Of a stretch of DNA of 64,000 bases, positions 1 to 11,329 are shown piece after piece. The notes under the pieces are model-generated. The model was given only the letters and a program-made list of their open reading frames with translations. It had not been told where the DNA came from and did no database searches. The translations under genes were made by a program, and so were the position numbers. The stretch's first letter is position 1; each line of letters starts with the position of its first letter. The DNA is taken from assembly GCA_033239525.1 (NCBI GenBank), contig BSYO01000030.1, forward strand, positions 4,564,850 through 4,628,849, read 5' to 3'. The stretch comes from Nepenthes gracilis (taxonomy: Eukaryota; Streptophyta; Magnoliopsida; Caryophyllales; Nepenthaceae).

Positions 1-404
1 CTTGACGACATGATGCAATAAAGTGTGATGCTAGTGATTCAATTAACGATTCAAGCTATATACCATGATTATACTGGAGTTGTATTAGGAGGATAAGTTT
101 AAGTGTGATTGTTGTGAGTGGGTGATGTAATTACTAGTTGATTGTGAGGACATTGGAGACCAGAAAGATTATAAACTCAACTTGTGTAAATACTAAGTAG
201 AGAGAGACTCTTTTAATATTAATGTTTTGGTGGTGTGTGTATGACCTATTGTATGTTGAAATTATATGCCATTGGTTTTAAAGGGAGTAAAGGTTTAATG
301 AATGTTTGATTTAAATAGAAATGGTTCTTCAGGTAAAAGTACCAGTAATTATTTGAGAATCAAGACCTATATTTTGAGGATAAAATTCTTTTAAAGGGGA
401 GAAT
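1..404 (+). mobile_element. 3' end of a Ty3/gypsy internal region with polypurine tract
   Basis: This is the last part of an LTR retrotransposon whose body lies to the left of the window. The stretch has no usable reading frame. It ends in a purine-rich run at 393-404 (AAAGGGGAGAAT), which is where plus-strand DNA synthesis would be primed. TGTGATACC follows immediately, the usual start of a plant Ty3/gypsy LTR. The other elements in this window have the same arrangement at 30880 and at the right-hand side of 48254. The family cannot be given because no protein domain is visible. Confidence 0.55.
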
Positions 405-465
405 TGTGATACCATAATATTTTAATTCAGATTATTTAGTTATCAATTTAATATAGTAATAAATA

Positions 466-690
466 ATATTATATATTAATATTATTAAATATTATTAATA
501 ATAATGGATATTAAATAATTATTAATAAATGATAAATAATAATAATAATAGGTATTAATAAACGTTAATAATAATAAATAATAAATAGGAATATAAATAA
601 TAAATAATAATATTAAATAATATTATAATAAAATATTAATAACCTAATAATAATAATATATATAATAATATATAATAATAATATACAAAT
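466..690. repeat. AAT/ATT-rich low-complexity tract
   Basis: About 225 bases are made almost only of AAT, TAA and ATT steps with scattered interruptions. This is a degenerate trinucleotide microsatellite inside the upstream part of the split LTR. No coding or regulatory role is visible. Confidence 0.8.
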
Positions 691-1484
691 ATATTAATTC
701 CTCTCCGTCACACTCCATTTCCACATTCGAGTAGTAGGAGGCTCCAGAGAGAGAGAGAGAGAAACTTTCAGCCGATTTGTGCTCCGCAGCAACTTCCTCT
801 TCTCAAGCCATATGGTTGGCTAACCAAACTCCCTTCTTTCTCTCGGTCACAAGCCACATTCTTCTCTCTTCAGTTTTCTCATTTTCCTTAAAGTTTGGTT
901 TTGTCTCCTTCTTCATGGTTACCTGGCAAAATCGTAAAGAGAGAGAGAGATAGAGAGTAAGAAAGGGTTTCCGAAAGAATGCTATTGTCGTCGTCATCGT
1001 CGTCGCCATCGTCGTTGTTTATCGTCGAAAAAGTGAGAAAAATCAGGCAAGCTAATTTGTGACTCTCTCGCAAGTAGAATTCCTAATTTCTAGCAAGTAA
1101 ATTCCTTCCTTTCTCCTCATTGATGTTAATCTGTAAGTAGATTTTGAGAATCAGATTGTATTATTTTGTAAAAGTAAAGAATTGAAAAAAATAGGGTATT
1201 AGCTCTATGGTGAGAAAAACCCAAACTTTTTGGGATTACATGATGATTTGGGATGCGAAAATTGTGGTCAGTAATATTCAATCCTTATTTTTCACATGGG
1301 AAGAGAAAAGTTGGGGATTTTCTAATTTATTGTGAAACAACTAAGAAACAGAGCATATTGCTATGTTTTGACTATGCGACTACGTGTGATACATGTATAG
1401 GTTTTTGGGTAGAAAATATATGTGTTAGTATGCATATACACATGCAGGGATGTATATAAATGTTACAGCCGTTGTAGTCGCGCG

Positions 1485-1645
1485 TGTCCGCGCGTGTGTG
1501 CGTGCGTGTGTGATCCCAACTTCAAAAGAAAACTTAAAATTTGAAATAAAGTATTAAACCGCGTGTGCATGTGTGTGTGCGCGCGCGTGTGTGTGATCCC
1601 AACTTCAAAAGAAAACTTAAAATTTGAAATAAAGTATTAAACCGA
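1485..1645. repeat. Tandem duplication, 83 bp period, with GT/GC-rich linker
   Basis: The segment from TGATCCCAACTTC to TATTAAACCG occurs at 1511 and again at 1594, 83 bases apart. The two copies are almost identical. They are separated by GTGTGCGCGC-type sequence. The near-identity suggests a recent local duplication, possibly helped by the GT-rich flank. It abuts the left edge of the next LTR. Confidence 0.85.
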
Positions 1646-2584
1646 TCGTTTTGTGCTAAAGAGGCCGGATCATGAAAGGGAATAGATAATTAGGAACTTG
1701 TAAGGTTACAACTTTAGAAGGTTGACTACTTTTAAAAGGTCGACTTCTTGGAAGGTTGACCGGCTTAAACAAGGGTTTACCGAAAACTGTGATGTTGACC
1801 GAATGTTGACAAACCCAAAGAATTGACCGGCATAAGTTGACCGGACTTGAATAAAAGAAGTGAAACGATCATGACATCTAGCGACCGACCAAAGAATCGA
1901 CCTCCTAAATTAATGGCAACTAAAAACAAGGGCCAACTTTACCAATTAGTTAAAAACCAACTAGGCCCTAACTAAATTAAGTAAACCACCTCGTTGGCCG
2001 TCTGCGATGAAGTACCAGAGTAAGTAGCTTACACTACTTACTCTTACCTAACGTCTGAGAAGAAGTACGAGGTAGGTAGCTTACCCCCACTTACCCCACC
2101 TAACCCCTCCTCTATAAATACTCAGCTTCGATCAAGAAAGTTGGCACGAGCAACCAGCGAGAAGAATAGTAAAGAATAGAGGAGAGAAAGCTTCCAGTCT
2201 GTAAGGGTGGGTGAACGGCTGTCAGGCAAGTGTACACTCTGTTTTTAATTTCAGAATATTGTAAGTGTACTTCGAACGTTACTCTTTCTGTTTTTAAGAA
2301 TATTGCTAGTGTACCCCCCTTAAATTCATGATTTACTATAAGCGTACTCATCTTTCTATAGTTCATGTTTGTAATATAAGTATGTCTGATTTTTTATGAA
2401 CTTATGTTACGGTATGCATGATATTTGTTCTGATTTTCTGAATTTCTATTAATGCCATGTTTAAAGGAAACTCTATTATGTGTTTTCATAAAGATCTTCG
2501 TTTTTATCTTACTTGCATGGATTCTGGCCACGAATAAGCTTTTAAGATATCTGATATGAGTAAAAAGACCTCCAGCACTTGTAT

Positions 2585-3030
2585 TGAAATTTTAAAACCG
2601 GCATTTGCCTTTGATTTTGAAACCGGCCTTGATTTGAAACGGCCTTATAGAATAATTGAAATCAGCCTTAACCGAAACCGGCATTTGTGTTAAAATTTTA
2701 AAACCGGCATTGCCTTGTGATTTTGAAACCGGCCTTATAGAATAATTGAAATCGGCCTTAATCGAAACGGGCATTTGTGTTAAAATTTTGAAACCGGCCT
2801 TGTAATGAAATTTTGAAACCGGTATCTGTTCTGCGATTTTGAAACCGGCCTTGTAGTGTAAATTCGAAATCGACCTTATATCGTATTTTGAAACCGGCAT
2901 TTGTACTGTGATTTTGAAACCGGCCTTGCATAGTGATTTTGAAACCGGCATTTGCATTATAATTTTTGAAATCGACCTTGTATTATGATTTGAAACCGGT
3001 ATCTGTACTAAAACTTTGAAACCGGCTTGT
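2585..3030. repeat. Minisatellite with AAACCGGC core inside LTR
   Basis: Units of about 27-30 bases alternate between an AAACCGGCCTT form and an AAACCGGCATTTG form, with a longer-period repeat of about 105 bases superimposed. The array lies downstream of the LTR TATA box, in the R/U5 part. The repeats keep a minus-strand frame open for 159 codons (2592-3071), which I regard as a by-product of unit length. Confidence 0.85.
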
Positions 3031-3149
3031 AATAAACAAAGAAAATGTGAATCGACTTTATGATAAAACAAATAAGTTCAGACCTTAGCCTTGGGAGATA
3101 AGGTATTCCGACATGCCTTAGGACATTAAGGTGATAATCGAGGATAACC

Positions 3150-3290
3150 GAAGTGAGAGCCATCCTCGGGGCTTTGTACAAAGAGGTAGTGACAGCCGTC
3201 CTCGGGGCTTTATACAAGGAGGTAGTGACAGCTATCCTCGGGGCTTTGTACAAGGAGGAAGTGAGAGCCGTCCCCGGGGCTTTGTATATT
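3150..3290. repeat. 42-bp tandem repeat inside LTR
   Basis: Four units each contain CCTCGGGGCTTTGTACA (one CCCCGGGGC, one TTATACA variant) followed by GGAGGTAGTGACAGC. The array sits in the same LTR, downstream of the CCGGC minisatellite. It holds open a short minus-strand frame that I do not treat as a gene. Confidence 0.85.
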
Positions 3291-3957
3291 GACGTATTGC
3301 CGTGATTGTGAGGAGATGTGCACAATCTATCCTCGACTAGAGCCCCCTTCCGTTAAGCAAGAAATAAAAGAAGATAAAATGTGACCGACCTTATTTTGTG
3401 CTCAAATATTATCTGTTTCGATTTTCTGATTTAGTTTTTATTCGCCAAATACTATGTATATATGATGCTTGACTTCCTGCATTAACCGTTCTAAGTGTTC
3501 TGCATGATTTCGACCAAATGATATTCTGCATATGTATCCGTAACTGTTGAAAGCACGAACGTTTTATGGAATATCTGCATGTACCTTGTTGAGCTCTGGC
3601 TCTCTGTTTTTTGTTTTCCTCCCCCCTTAGATGAAAGTTTAGAACTCATGCCTGACGAGACGGAGTGATTAGAGCCTATCTGAAGGGTTTGTAAGGATTC
3701 AGAAGCATCTTTTGGACGACTGTTACGAAGAAGCAATTAATGTAATAATCCATTAGAATTGATTAACTTTTGTGATTAGGCGTTCATGACTATATGTATT
3801 CTGGACTGAATTATTATGAGAATGAATGTAAATGCTTCTGTTGAATAATAGATTGACTTCCGCTATATGTTGATGACTAATATGTATGAGTCCTAGACGG
3901 CATCTGTGATCCTGTATTTTGGAAGACACGATCAGCCCAGATCGGACCACCAAAACT

Positions 3958-3966
3958 TGGTATCAG
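3958..3966 (+). other. Primer binding site (tRNA-Met type)
   Basis: TGGTATCAG lies six bases after the LTR end. This is the usual start of the initiator tRNA-Met complement used by most plant LTR retrotransposons. It marks the preceding LTR as a 5' LTR in plus orientation. Confidence 0.6.
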
Positions 3967-4212
3967 TTCCGGGAGATCGTTGGCGAAATGCAAAAAAAAA
4001 AAAAATCCGTTCCGTCACAGTGTGTGTGCGAGGTGTGTGGGTGCTGTAGTCGTGTGTGTGTGTGTATGTATGTGGGTGGGTGTAAATGTGTGCGGCTATG
4101 TGCTGCTGTGTGTGGGTGGGTGTATATGTGTGAGGCTGTGTGTTGCTGTGGGTGTGTGTGTAAACCAGTGTGTGAGTATTGGAACTGTGTGTGAATTGAC
4201 AGTGTTCGGTTA
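3967..4212. repeat. Leader remnant with 13-base A run and GT-rich tract
   Basis: After the primer site comes a run of A (about 3991-4003) and then about 180 bases dominated by GTGTG, GGGTG and CTGTG. The GT-rich stretch keeps two short plus frames open by composition alone. No retrotransposon protein can be recognised, so the internal region of this copy is lost. Confidence 0.5.
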
Positions 4213-5403
4213 AGGTATGGGTATAGTTTGGGAACCGATTTGTAGATAAATGTATGTGTATAATATTATAAGATTAGCAGAGGGTAAATATTGACATATT
4301 ATGGTGATTATAAATGTGCAAGTGTATATTTTAGAATACAAGTCGAATTGTAGAATATGATTAAAATTATTATATAGTTTCATTTGGATGTTGCTAGATA
4401 AATTTGGAATGATTCATGATAGTAGATTTGTCCGTAAGTGATAATTGAATTATGACTTTAGTAATATATTTCACATATTAGAATAGAATGGAAGACTAGA
4501 TAAATATCTAAATTGGTCAAAATAAATTATTCCCGGTTTGTTGTTGTTCTTTCTTTATTCTGTAATAAATTTCTTTGTATTAGTTTTAATTGTATGAGTA
4601 CGGTCCTTATCAGTACTAAACGACATTTCTATTGTTATAATTGTAAAGCCTTCTTTGCGTTATACTTGATTGCGTGAGTATTTGAGTTATTGGCATCCTA
4701 CAATCAATGTTAAGAAAATCGTATGAAAACACTAATGTATCTAATGAATGGGAGGTTACCACACGTTAGTGTGACTACACTTATCCGATACTGATTTCTT
4801 TATCATGGTGGTGATAATGTATATTGTTATTGTGAATGGATACTTATAACCATGTGACCATTATAGAAAATGATATCAAGAATATCATTGGCAAGGAGTA
4901 TCATAGATGGTATGAGTATACTATGGGCACAACCTTTGAGAGGACTATGGGGATAGTGATGATACCATAAATAACCTTGTGTCACTTACCCGCCGTTGGT
5001 GGTATAAATACACAGCCTTTGATTCACGGTGACAGAATAAGGTCCAAGACATTTTTCATAATAACTCGTTATTAATACCTTTTGAGTTTAGAGTTTAATG
5101 GAATCTACGAGTTGTATTTAGTAAAATCAATGTGTCAGATTTATGATATCCAAATTCAATAGAATTTATGTTGTTCATTGTTATTTGATATTCAAGTCAT
5201 TCACGATGACATTTGGAACAAGAGATCCTTTTATTTCTCGTGATGTCGGATTTTAAGAGATTGTCGCATGTTGTTGGTAAATCTTATTATCTTTGTGTCG
5301 TATTGGTCCGGGGTGACCTTCCTTACTTTTGCTTTTGAATCGTAGATACAACGAATACTGATTCCCGGATAAATTTATCTGTTGGATGTTATATTACTAG
5401 TCT

Positions 5404-7602
5404 TGTGACGGACCAAAAAATCTATCGAAAATTCGACAGAGTTTTGTCTATAAAACGAACGGCTGTCAAATATAAACCTGTACAAAATCCTATACAAAAA
5501 CCACAAATACAAATAATATATATATAGGATCCCCAAATGCCACAATAAACACACGGGTGGCGTCCACGTCGTAACTCCGGTACGACGCTGGTTTAAAAGG
5601 ATGCCAGTTAGGAACCAATTACAACCTTAAAAAATACCTGCAGAAATTACTATATCCATCAATAAACAGCGAAAACTAACTAAAGGTCCATCATCATCAT
5701 GACATACATATACATAACCATAAGTATCAAAATAATTATTACAATATCCATGCCTTATATAAAATCACAAAAATAAGTCCTCGAAAGCTTTCCAATCCGT
5801 ATCAGTTGCCTATCCTATGCTCACAGACAATTCAGATTCATCGGGTATAATGGCTTGCTCATTTGAAAGGAAAGAGAGGTAAGGGTAAGCTAACAGTTCA
5901 GCAAGTATATCATAAACAAAAGCAGTAGACAATATAATCAAAGATCAACGAGGAAAAGAGGCATAATCATGAAAGGGATGCATAATTAGGAACATGATTA
6001 CATATGATTTGGAATACAATTTACTTCTCATTAGGATATACTTTATGTATGATTATTCATTTTCGTGGACCAAGATCAGTAAGCCTTACTAACTAAATGT
6101 ACGAAAAAATGAGGAAATGATCATGTCATCTACATGACCTAAAGGCGTAAGCTCCTATTATCGACCCGGAGGTGGGCCATCACATATTGCCTGTAAATAG
6201 GCCATAAACATATGCCCCCACGTTTCCCAGGGTCCAAAGACAGTCTTCGTCCTTTCACAATAATATCCTAAGGCTTATTAAGAGTATCACTCGCTATAAT
6301 ACGCTGCTAGGATAGTCATTGAATCACTACTGTAATGCTAGTGGCAGGTTAAGGTTATTACTTCTGTAATATAAATCCGTGGTCCTAATTTTATAGTTTC
6401 TTATTTATTTAAGAAAAGGTCCACCATGCCTCATTTCACAATATCTCCATTTGAGAGAGCCATTCGATCACATATCATATTGTGGACTTCCCTTTGATTA
6501 CATATATGATCATTATCTTTTCTTCGAGTATAAGTTTTATAAGTCAAATTGAATGCATGGATGTCACAATGCATAGAAAAAGTTAGAATTCCTTACCATA
6601 TTAGGCAATTATCACTTTGGGGGCCTCCAAAAAGCATTTCTCCCACACATGAAGTATAATCATATTTTTTCGGAGCTTATAATTAAACATATGTAATTAA
6701 TCATACTTTCATAATAATTAATTAGGGTGGAAGTATGCAAATTTTCCATTTATTCTCGGGTGAACAGTAATAATGTCAATTTAGAGTATTCGGACGTCGC
6801 AAATGGGTCGATACTTGTAATATCAGATGCCCGGCTGATATATATGCATAATTGGAATATGGTGATTCATATTTTGTGGGCAATTTAACATATAATTGAA
6901 GGGAAGGGGGAAATCCCAAATCTGGCGTGCCAAACTGGGCCAAACAGAAGGTAAATTAGACAAATAACCATAAATACTTTGAGTAATAATCATTAGCTAC
7001 ATATTCTTCATGATTTAAGTGGGTATCGGGATGAAAATATTCTAAAGAAAACGAATAAAAATCGAAAGAGGAGATAAAAAGAATATGAAAGCACTTGCCT
7101 CGACCCGATCTATAACCTTTATAACTAGCTCTCAGACGAATTCGAATTCGACGGCCTCGATCTCCTCCTTTCTCTCTCTTGTTCGGCGCTCTCTCTATCT
7201 AGGGTTTGGTTGCACACGAAAATGAAAATTGCGAACGCCCTACTTGGGCTTTAAAACAAATTGGCACTTGAGCAGCAGTTAGGCGAGCGCGGCATGCTCG
7301 AGCGCTTAGCAAACACGCTGCGGCATCCTCGCCACTGGTTTTGGCGCCACCATCGGGGCTCATGCCTATGGCGAGCCCGGAGCCTACTGGTTTTGGTGCC
7401 CACTTCTGCGATCGAGTCCACAACATGCCCAACCCTACTGGAATTGGCGCCTCCGTTTGCGCTCGAGCCTGCAACAGCTCGGCCCTACAGTTTACTGCAC
7501 TAAGGCTATTTCCCTTACTTTTCCAATTTCACTTATCCCCAAACTTAATTACATCAATTCAATCACCAAAATATACTATATTTTAGGATCCCGAACCCTA
7601 CA
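5404..7602 (-). mobile_element. Solo LTR of a Tekay-type chromovirus
   Basis: The 2,199 bp unit starts TGTGACGGACC and ends CCCTACA. It matches, along its whole length by eye, the two LTRs of the complete minus-strand element at 46092-55264 (2,163 and 2,333 bp). Shared blocks include the TCTATAAAA start region, the CTCGAAAGCTTT-CAATCCGTATCAG block, the pair of middle AT-rich blocks and the GC-rich CGAGCGC block near the right end. No internal sequence is attached, so this is a solo LTR left by recombination between LTRs. Flanking pentamers AGTCT (5399-5403) and GTTCT (7603-7607) match only weakly, which fits an old insertion. Confidence 0.75.
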
Positions 7603-8050
7603 GTTCTAGTTTTTGGTATCCATTGCTTAATGTATATCCGATATATTTATTGTTATTACATGTTTTTAATTTATTATTATTTGTTGGGCATTTGGGCCAC
7701 ATTACATTTTATTATCTCCAAATTCAGTTGATTGTATAGCATGGGCCAATGGATCCTACTTTTACTACAGAACTTTCAGATAAATAAGATTTTGGAGGCT
7801 ACCTATTATCTTTCAGTGGAAGTCAGACTCGATCTATTATTGATAGAAGTTGGGTGGTTTCTTTCGAGTTGCGACCTGTAATCTTGGATAACTTTTATTT
7901 TGGAGTATATGTATGATATTTTAAAGATTTAGTAGTAGTTTAATTGAGTGATGTCATAATAATGTTGAAGGATAAATGCTTTAAAATTTTTATATTTTTC
8001 GACATGAGCGGTTCAAGTTATGTTTAGTGTTTTTGATTTGGGTTGTCACA

Positions 8051-8405
8051 TTTTCTCCCTTCTTTCTCCCACTCTTTCTCTCCTCTCTGCCTTTTCTCCC
8101 ATGCGAATGAGCAACAGTGTGTAGCTCCCCCCTTACATAGTTAAAATAGTGCTCGAGCGTCATCTCAAGTATGCCTCGAACACCACCAATTTAGAATCGA
8201 CGCTTGAGCCTAGCCTCAGGTGTGCCTCGAGCACAAGCCTACTAGAATCGATGCTTAGGTCCCTCTCAAATGCATTTTAAGCGTCAACCCTACCTATCCG
8301 AATATCGTTTAAAATTTTACAAGATTCAATCAATTTTTAATACATCCAAATATCCAAAATAATAATTAATATTAAAATAAATTAAATAAGGATCCGGGTA
8401 TTATA
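8051..8405 (-). repeat. LTR U3 fragment, chromovirus type (low confidence)
   Basis: Read on the minus strand from about 8405, the sequence begins TATAATACCCGGATCC and then runs through AT-rich sequence. This resembles the LTR start at 30880 (TGTAATACCTGGATCC). Further along the minus strand it has CTCGAGGCAC and GCTCAAGCG motifs and a GAGAG-rich stretch, in the same order as 31040-31230. It stops at 8050, where the split LTR to the left ends. Confidence 0.4.
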
Positions 8406-10196
8406 TTTTTGCAATAGTTCTTAATAAAATATCAAATTGAGGGATTCTATAAAAAATGTCTAAAATTTTCTCTCTATAAGAAAAATACAAAACTTTTATT
8501 CTAAAAATAAAAATGTTTCTACTCTATAAAAAAATACAAATATTAAAACAAATAACAAAATAGAGTTTGACCCAAAACACATATACAGACGACTACATAC
8601 AAGGCAAAATGCATATTTTTCATGACTTTTGTTTCACAAATATTTCTATTTACAAATATATTATATCAAAATATTTATTTATTAAGTAATAAATGAACAA
8701 ATTCTCAATTCTATTTGTAAAATGAAATAAAATTTTAAAATAACTAATAAAACCGTATGTATGTGCACGTATTCAAAATAAGGAAGTAAAATATTGGACG
8801 CATATGTAGTAAACTACGAAACATAACAAAAATTAGAGGGAATCTAAAATAAACTAAAAATCAAGTTTAAAAATATTTTAATATTTAAATCTAACAATTT
8901 TGACAAAATAATGATTCAAAATCACTTTTTTTCTCTTCCTCTCTCTTCTTCCTCTTCTCTTTCTCTCTCCTTTATCTCTTTTTGCTGGCAAAAAATGACT
9001 TGAACAATGTAGGCACTACTTTTTATCAATGACTCGGCACACGAGCGTCACAAAATGCATGGCTCAAGCGCAAACATTATGCCCAAAATACACATAAACA
9101 TTTCAAGGCGCTCCTCGGGTACCCACATTCTGTGTGAAGTGCGTCTGAGCATGTATCAAGCACATGTCAAGCGCCAGGCTTAATACCTGTATCCGATTTT
9201 TTATTAAATTTTTATTGTACACTTATTTTTAAATTGGTCTACAATAAATTGATGATATCAAAATTAATAATTAAAAATCTTGTGTAACAATTTTGGAGCC
9301 TATACACTAAGCAAATATAGAAAGAGTATCAACTTTTTTTTACTCTTTATTTATTTACTATAATTTTTCTTAATTTTAGATATCTAATATTTAAAAAAAC
9401 TAAAATTATTAACATTAATAATAACTTAATTCACTGCCTGTTAAATTAATTATTGGACAACATATATTTCTATACTCATCAATTTCAGGGGGTTATTCGA
9501 TATCTCTACTGCATTCTTTATATAGCCATCTTGTCCTTACTCTCTTGTACAAGGTTATTGATTAATACTGATTTTTATAATTTTATATTTATTTATTATT
9601 ATTTTTTAATAATTTTTATTTAAATTATATATTTTAATTATATAAATTTATTTTTTAATAAATAATTTTAAAATAAAAATATGCAAATTAATCGTATTGA
9701 ATTTTTATTTTGTCCACCTACTCACATGATTAAAGAAAGACAGAGTAAAACGCAAATTTAATTTTTTTTAAAGGGTTGAGATACATGTATATTTAAAATA
9801 TAAATATATATTTATATATTTAAAAAAAAAAAAAAAAAAGGTGGGAGACTAGAAGTCTATGTGTAGAAGTATATTTTCTCCGCTTTACAAATAAAGGAGA
9901 GTGAGGCTAACGAGGGCATAGTGGGTCTGCCGAAAGACAGTGGAGAGAGAGAAAGGAGAGAGAGAGAGAGAGACGAGCGCAGCAGGGAAAGGAGTGAGAA
10001 GAAAAGAGTGAGGGAAGGCCAGAGCAGAGAGAGGGAATGAAAAAAGAGTGAGGTAATGAAAATTTAGGATGTTAGTTTTTATTTTAAAAATTTAACGTTT
10101 TATTATTGTAGATTTTATTTTAGATTTGTCAATTTATATCTTTAAATTTTATCTTAATATCAAATTTATTTTAAATCAGTTTGGTTCTATCAGTTT
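8406..10196. other. AT-rich intergenic sequence with LTR-like debris
   Basis: No protein domain is visible. A second CT-rich plus CGAGCG/CAAGCGC module at about 8930-9200 resembles 8051-8300, so it may be another U3 fragment. An 18-base A run lies at about 9822-9839 without a clear flanking duplication. GAGAGA-rich sequence occupies 9940-10055. The rest is AT-rich filler with many short T and A runs. Confidence 0.5.
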
Positions 10197-10554
10197 TGTT
10201 ACGTCCCGGATCTCCGATTGTTGTACGGATTAGAAAGCCTTCCAATCTTCCGTTGCGGGTTGATCTGGATCTGGATCAGTCTCCGTCGCCGATAACTAAG
10301 AACCTGCACAACACGAACCACAAATAAGAGGTCAGAGGATACGGGTATCCCCCATTGACACTCCAACGCTCAAGTCAGATATCTTCCGTAATAAATGGAG
10401 GAATGCACGTTTAAAGATAAACGTGATGAGAATGCAAAGATGCAGTGATGAGGGGAGTGTGAGAGAGATGTATTTGGAGGCTTGAGCTCCATGAATGCGC
10501 CTGGCAGAGGGGCGGCTGACCTGTACGCCCATGGATGACGGTTTAGAGGTGTGC

Positions 10555-11200
10555 CCGTGAATGGCGGCTTATAATGCCCACGGAGGACGGCTTGGAGGTC
10601 CGTCCGTGGAGGGGCGGCTTATAGGTGCGTCTACGAAGGGCGGTTTGGAGGTTCGCCCGTGGAGGGGCAGCTTATAGGTGCGCCCGACAGATGAGCGGTA
10701 AAGGGGCGGTTTATAGGTGCTCCCGACAGATGAGCGGCTTATAGGTGCGCCCATGGAGGGCGGCTTATAGATACACCCACGAATGGTGGATTAGAGGTAC
10801 GCTCGACAGAGGAATGGCTTAAAGGTGCGCCTACGGATGGCGGCTTATAAGTGCACCCGATAGAGAGGCGGCTTATAGGTGCGCCTACGGAGGGCAGCTT
10901 GGAGGTACGCCCGGCAGATGGGCGGCTTATAGGTGCGCCCGTGGAGAGCGACTTTGAGGTGCGCCCGTGGAGAGCGACTTTGAGGTGCGCCCGATAGAGG
11001 GGCGGCTTATAGATGCGCCCAGCAGAGGAGCGGTTTATAGGTGCGCCTACAAATGGCAGCTTTAAGGTGCACCCGGCAGATAGGTGGCTTGTAGGTGCGT
11101 CCGCGGAGGGCGCCTTGTAGGTGCATCCGCGGAGGGCGGCTTATAGGTGCGCCTACAGTGGGTGGCTTATAGGTGCACCCGGTAGATGGACGACTTAGAG
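10555..11200. repeat. GC-rich minisatellite, about 27-bp units
   Basis: More than twenty units follow the pattern GGCGGCTTATAGGTGCGCCCG plus a variable tail (TGGAG, ACAGAG or TACGGAG). It lies in the U3 part of the Tat-type LTR. Units differ by several substitutions and there are no spacers of unique sequence, so it is not a CRISPR array. Short open minus frames here reflect the repeat period. Confidence 0.9.
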
Positions 11201-11329
11201 GAGAAGGACCAAATTGTTCTGGTGAATAAACATTTTAGTTACCTGAGTAGAGGATTAATTCTTGGACAACAAGCTCCTGACTCCGGGATAGAGGGATCGC
11301 GACTCCGAGACGAAGGGCTAAAAGCCTCC

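Larger units (their letters stand above)
1646..3952 (+). repeat. Minisatellite-bearing LTR, copy 1 (Y family), approximate left edge
   Basis: The right edge is supported by GGACCACCA at 3944-3952 followed by AAAC and a tRNA-Met-type primer site (TGGTATCAG, 3958-3966). A TATAAATA box at 2113-2120 fits an LTR promoter, so transcription would start near 2140. A second, diverged copy lies at about 59080-61100: sequences after the TATA box (2320-2450 versus 59650-59740) align by eye. The LTR carries three tandem arrays: a roughly 55 bp unit at about 2005-2100, CCGGC-containing units at 2585-3030, and a roughly 42 bp unit at 3150-3290. No internal coding region follows the primer site, so the element is a partial copy. 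The left edge is uncertain. Confidence 0.55.
405..8050 (+). repeat. Long Ty3/gypsy LTR split by nested insertions (inferred segments 405-1645, about 4213-5403, 7603-8050)
   Basis: The LTR starts TGTGATACC right after the polypurine tract. A typical chromovirus LTR end, GGGTTGTCACA, is found at 8040-8050. Between them sit two foreign LTRs (about 1646-3952 with its leader to about 4212, and 5404-7602). Removing them leaves about 2.9 kb, similar to the 2.5-2.6 kb LTRs at 35889 and 42116. The left segment holds AAT-rich sequence, a GA/CT-rich stretch (740-960) and GT-rich sequence. The right segments are AT-rich, with a TATAAATA at about 5004. That these segments belong to one LTR is my inference; the start and end signals are seen. 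Confidence 0.4.

Noticed and set aside
803..1073. Short minus frames with Asp and Leu/Ser runs
   Set aside because: They come from GTC/GTCGTC and CTCTCT simple sequence inside an LTR.
2592..3325. Minus-strand open frames of 159 and 105 codons with repeating AGFKI and SLYKAPR words
   Set aside because: They run through minisatellite arrays whose unit length keeps the frame open. The peptide repeats are simply translated DNA repeats and the array differs in the related LTR.
3991..4003. 13-base A run after a primer site considered as a LINE tail
   Set aside because: There is no TTACTTACC-type terminus before it and no target-site duplication around it.
9822..9839. 18-base A run considered as another retroposon tail
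   Set aside because: The sequence before it is an AT palindrome-like tract and no flanking direct repeat of useful length is visible.
10555..11200. Regularly spaced repeats considered as a CRISPR array
   Set aside because: There are no unique spacers, the units vary and are contiguous, and the context is a plant LTR.
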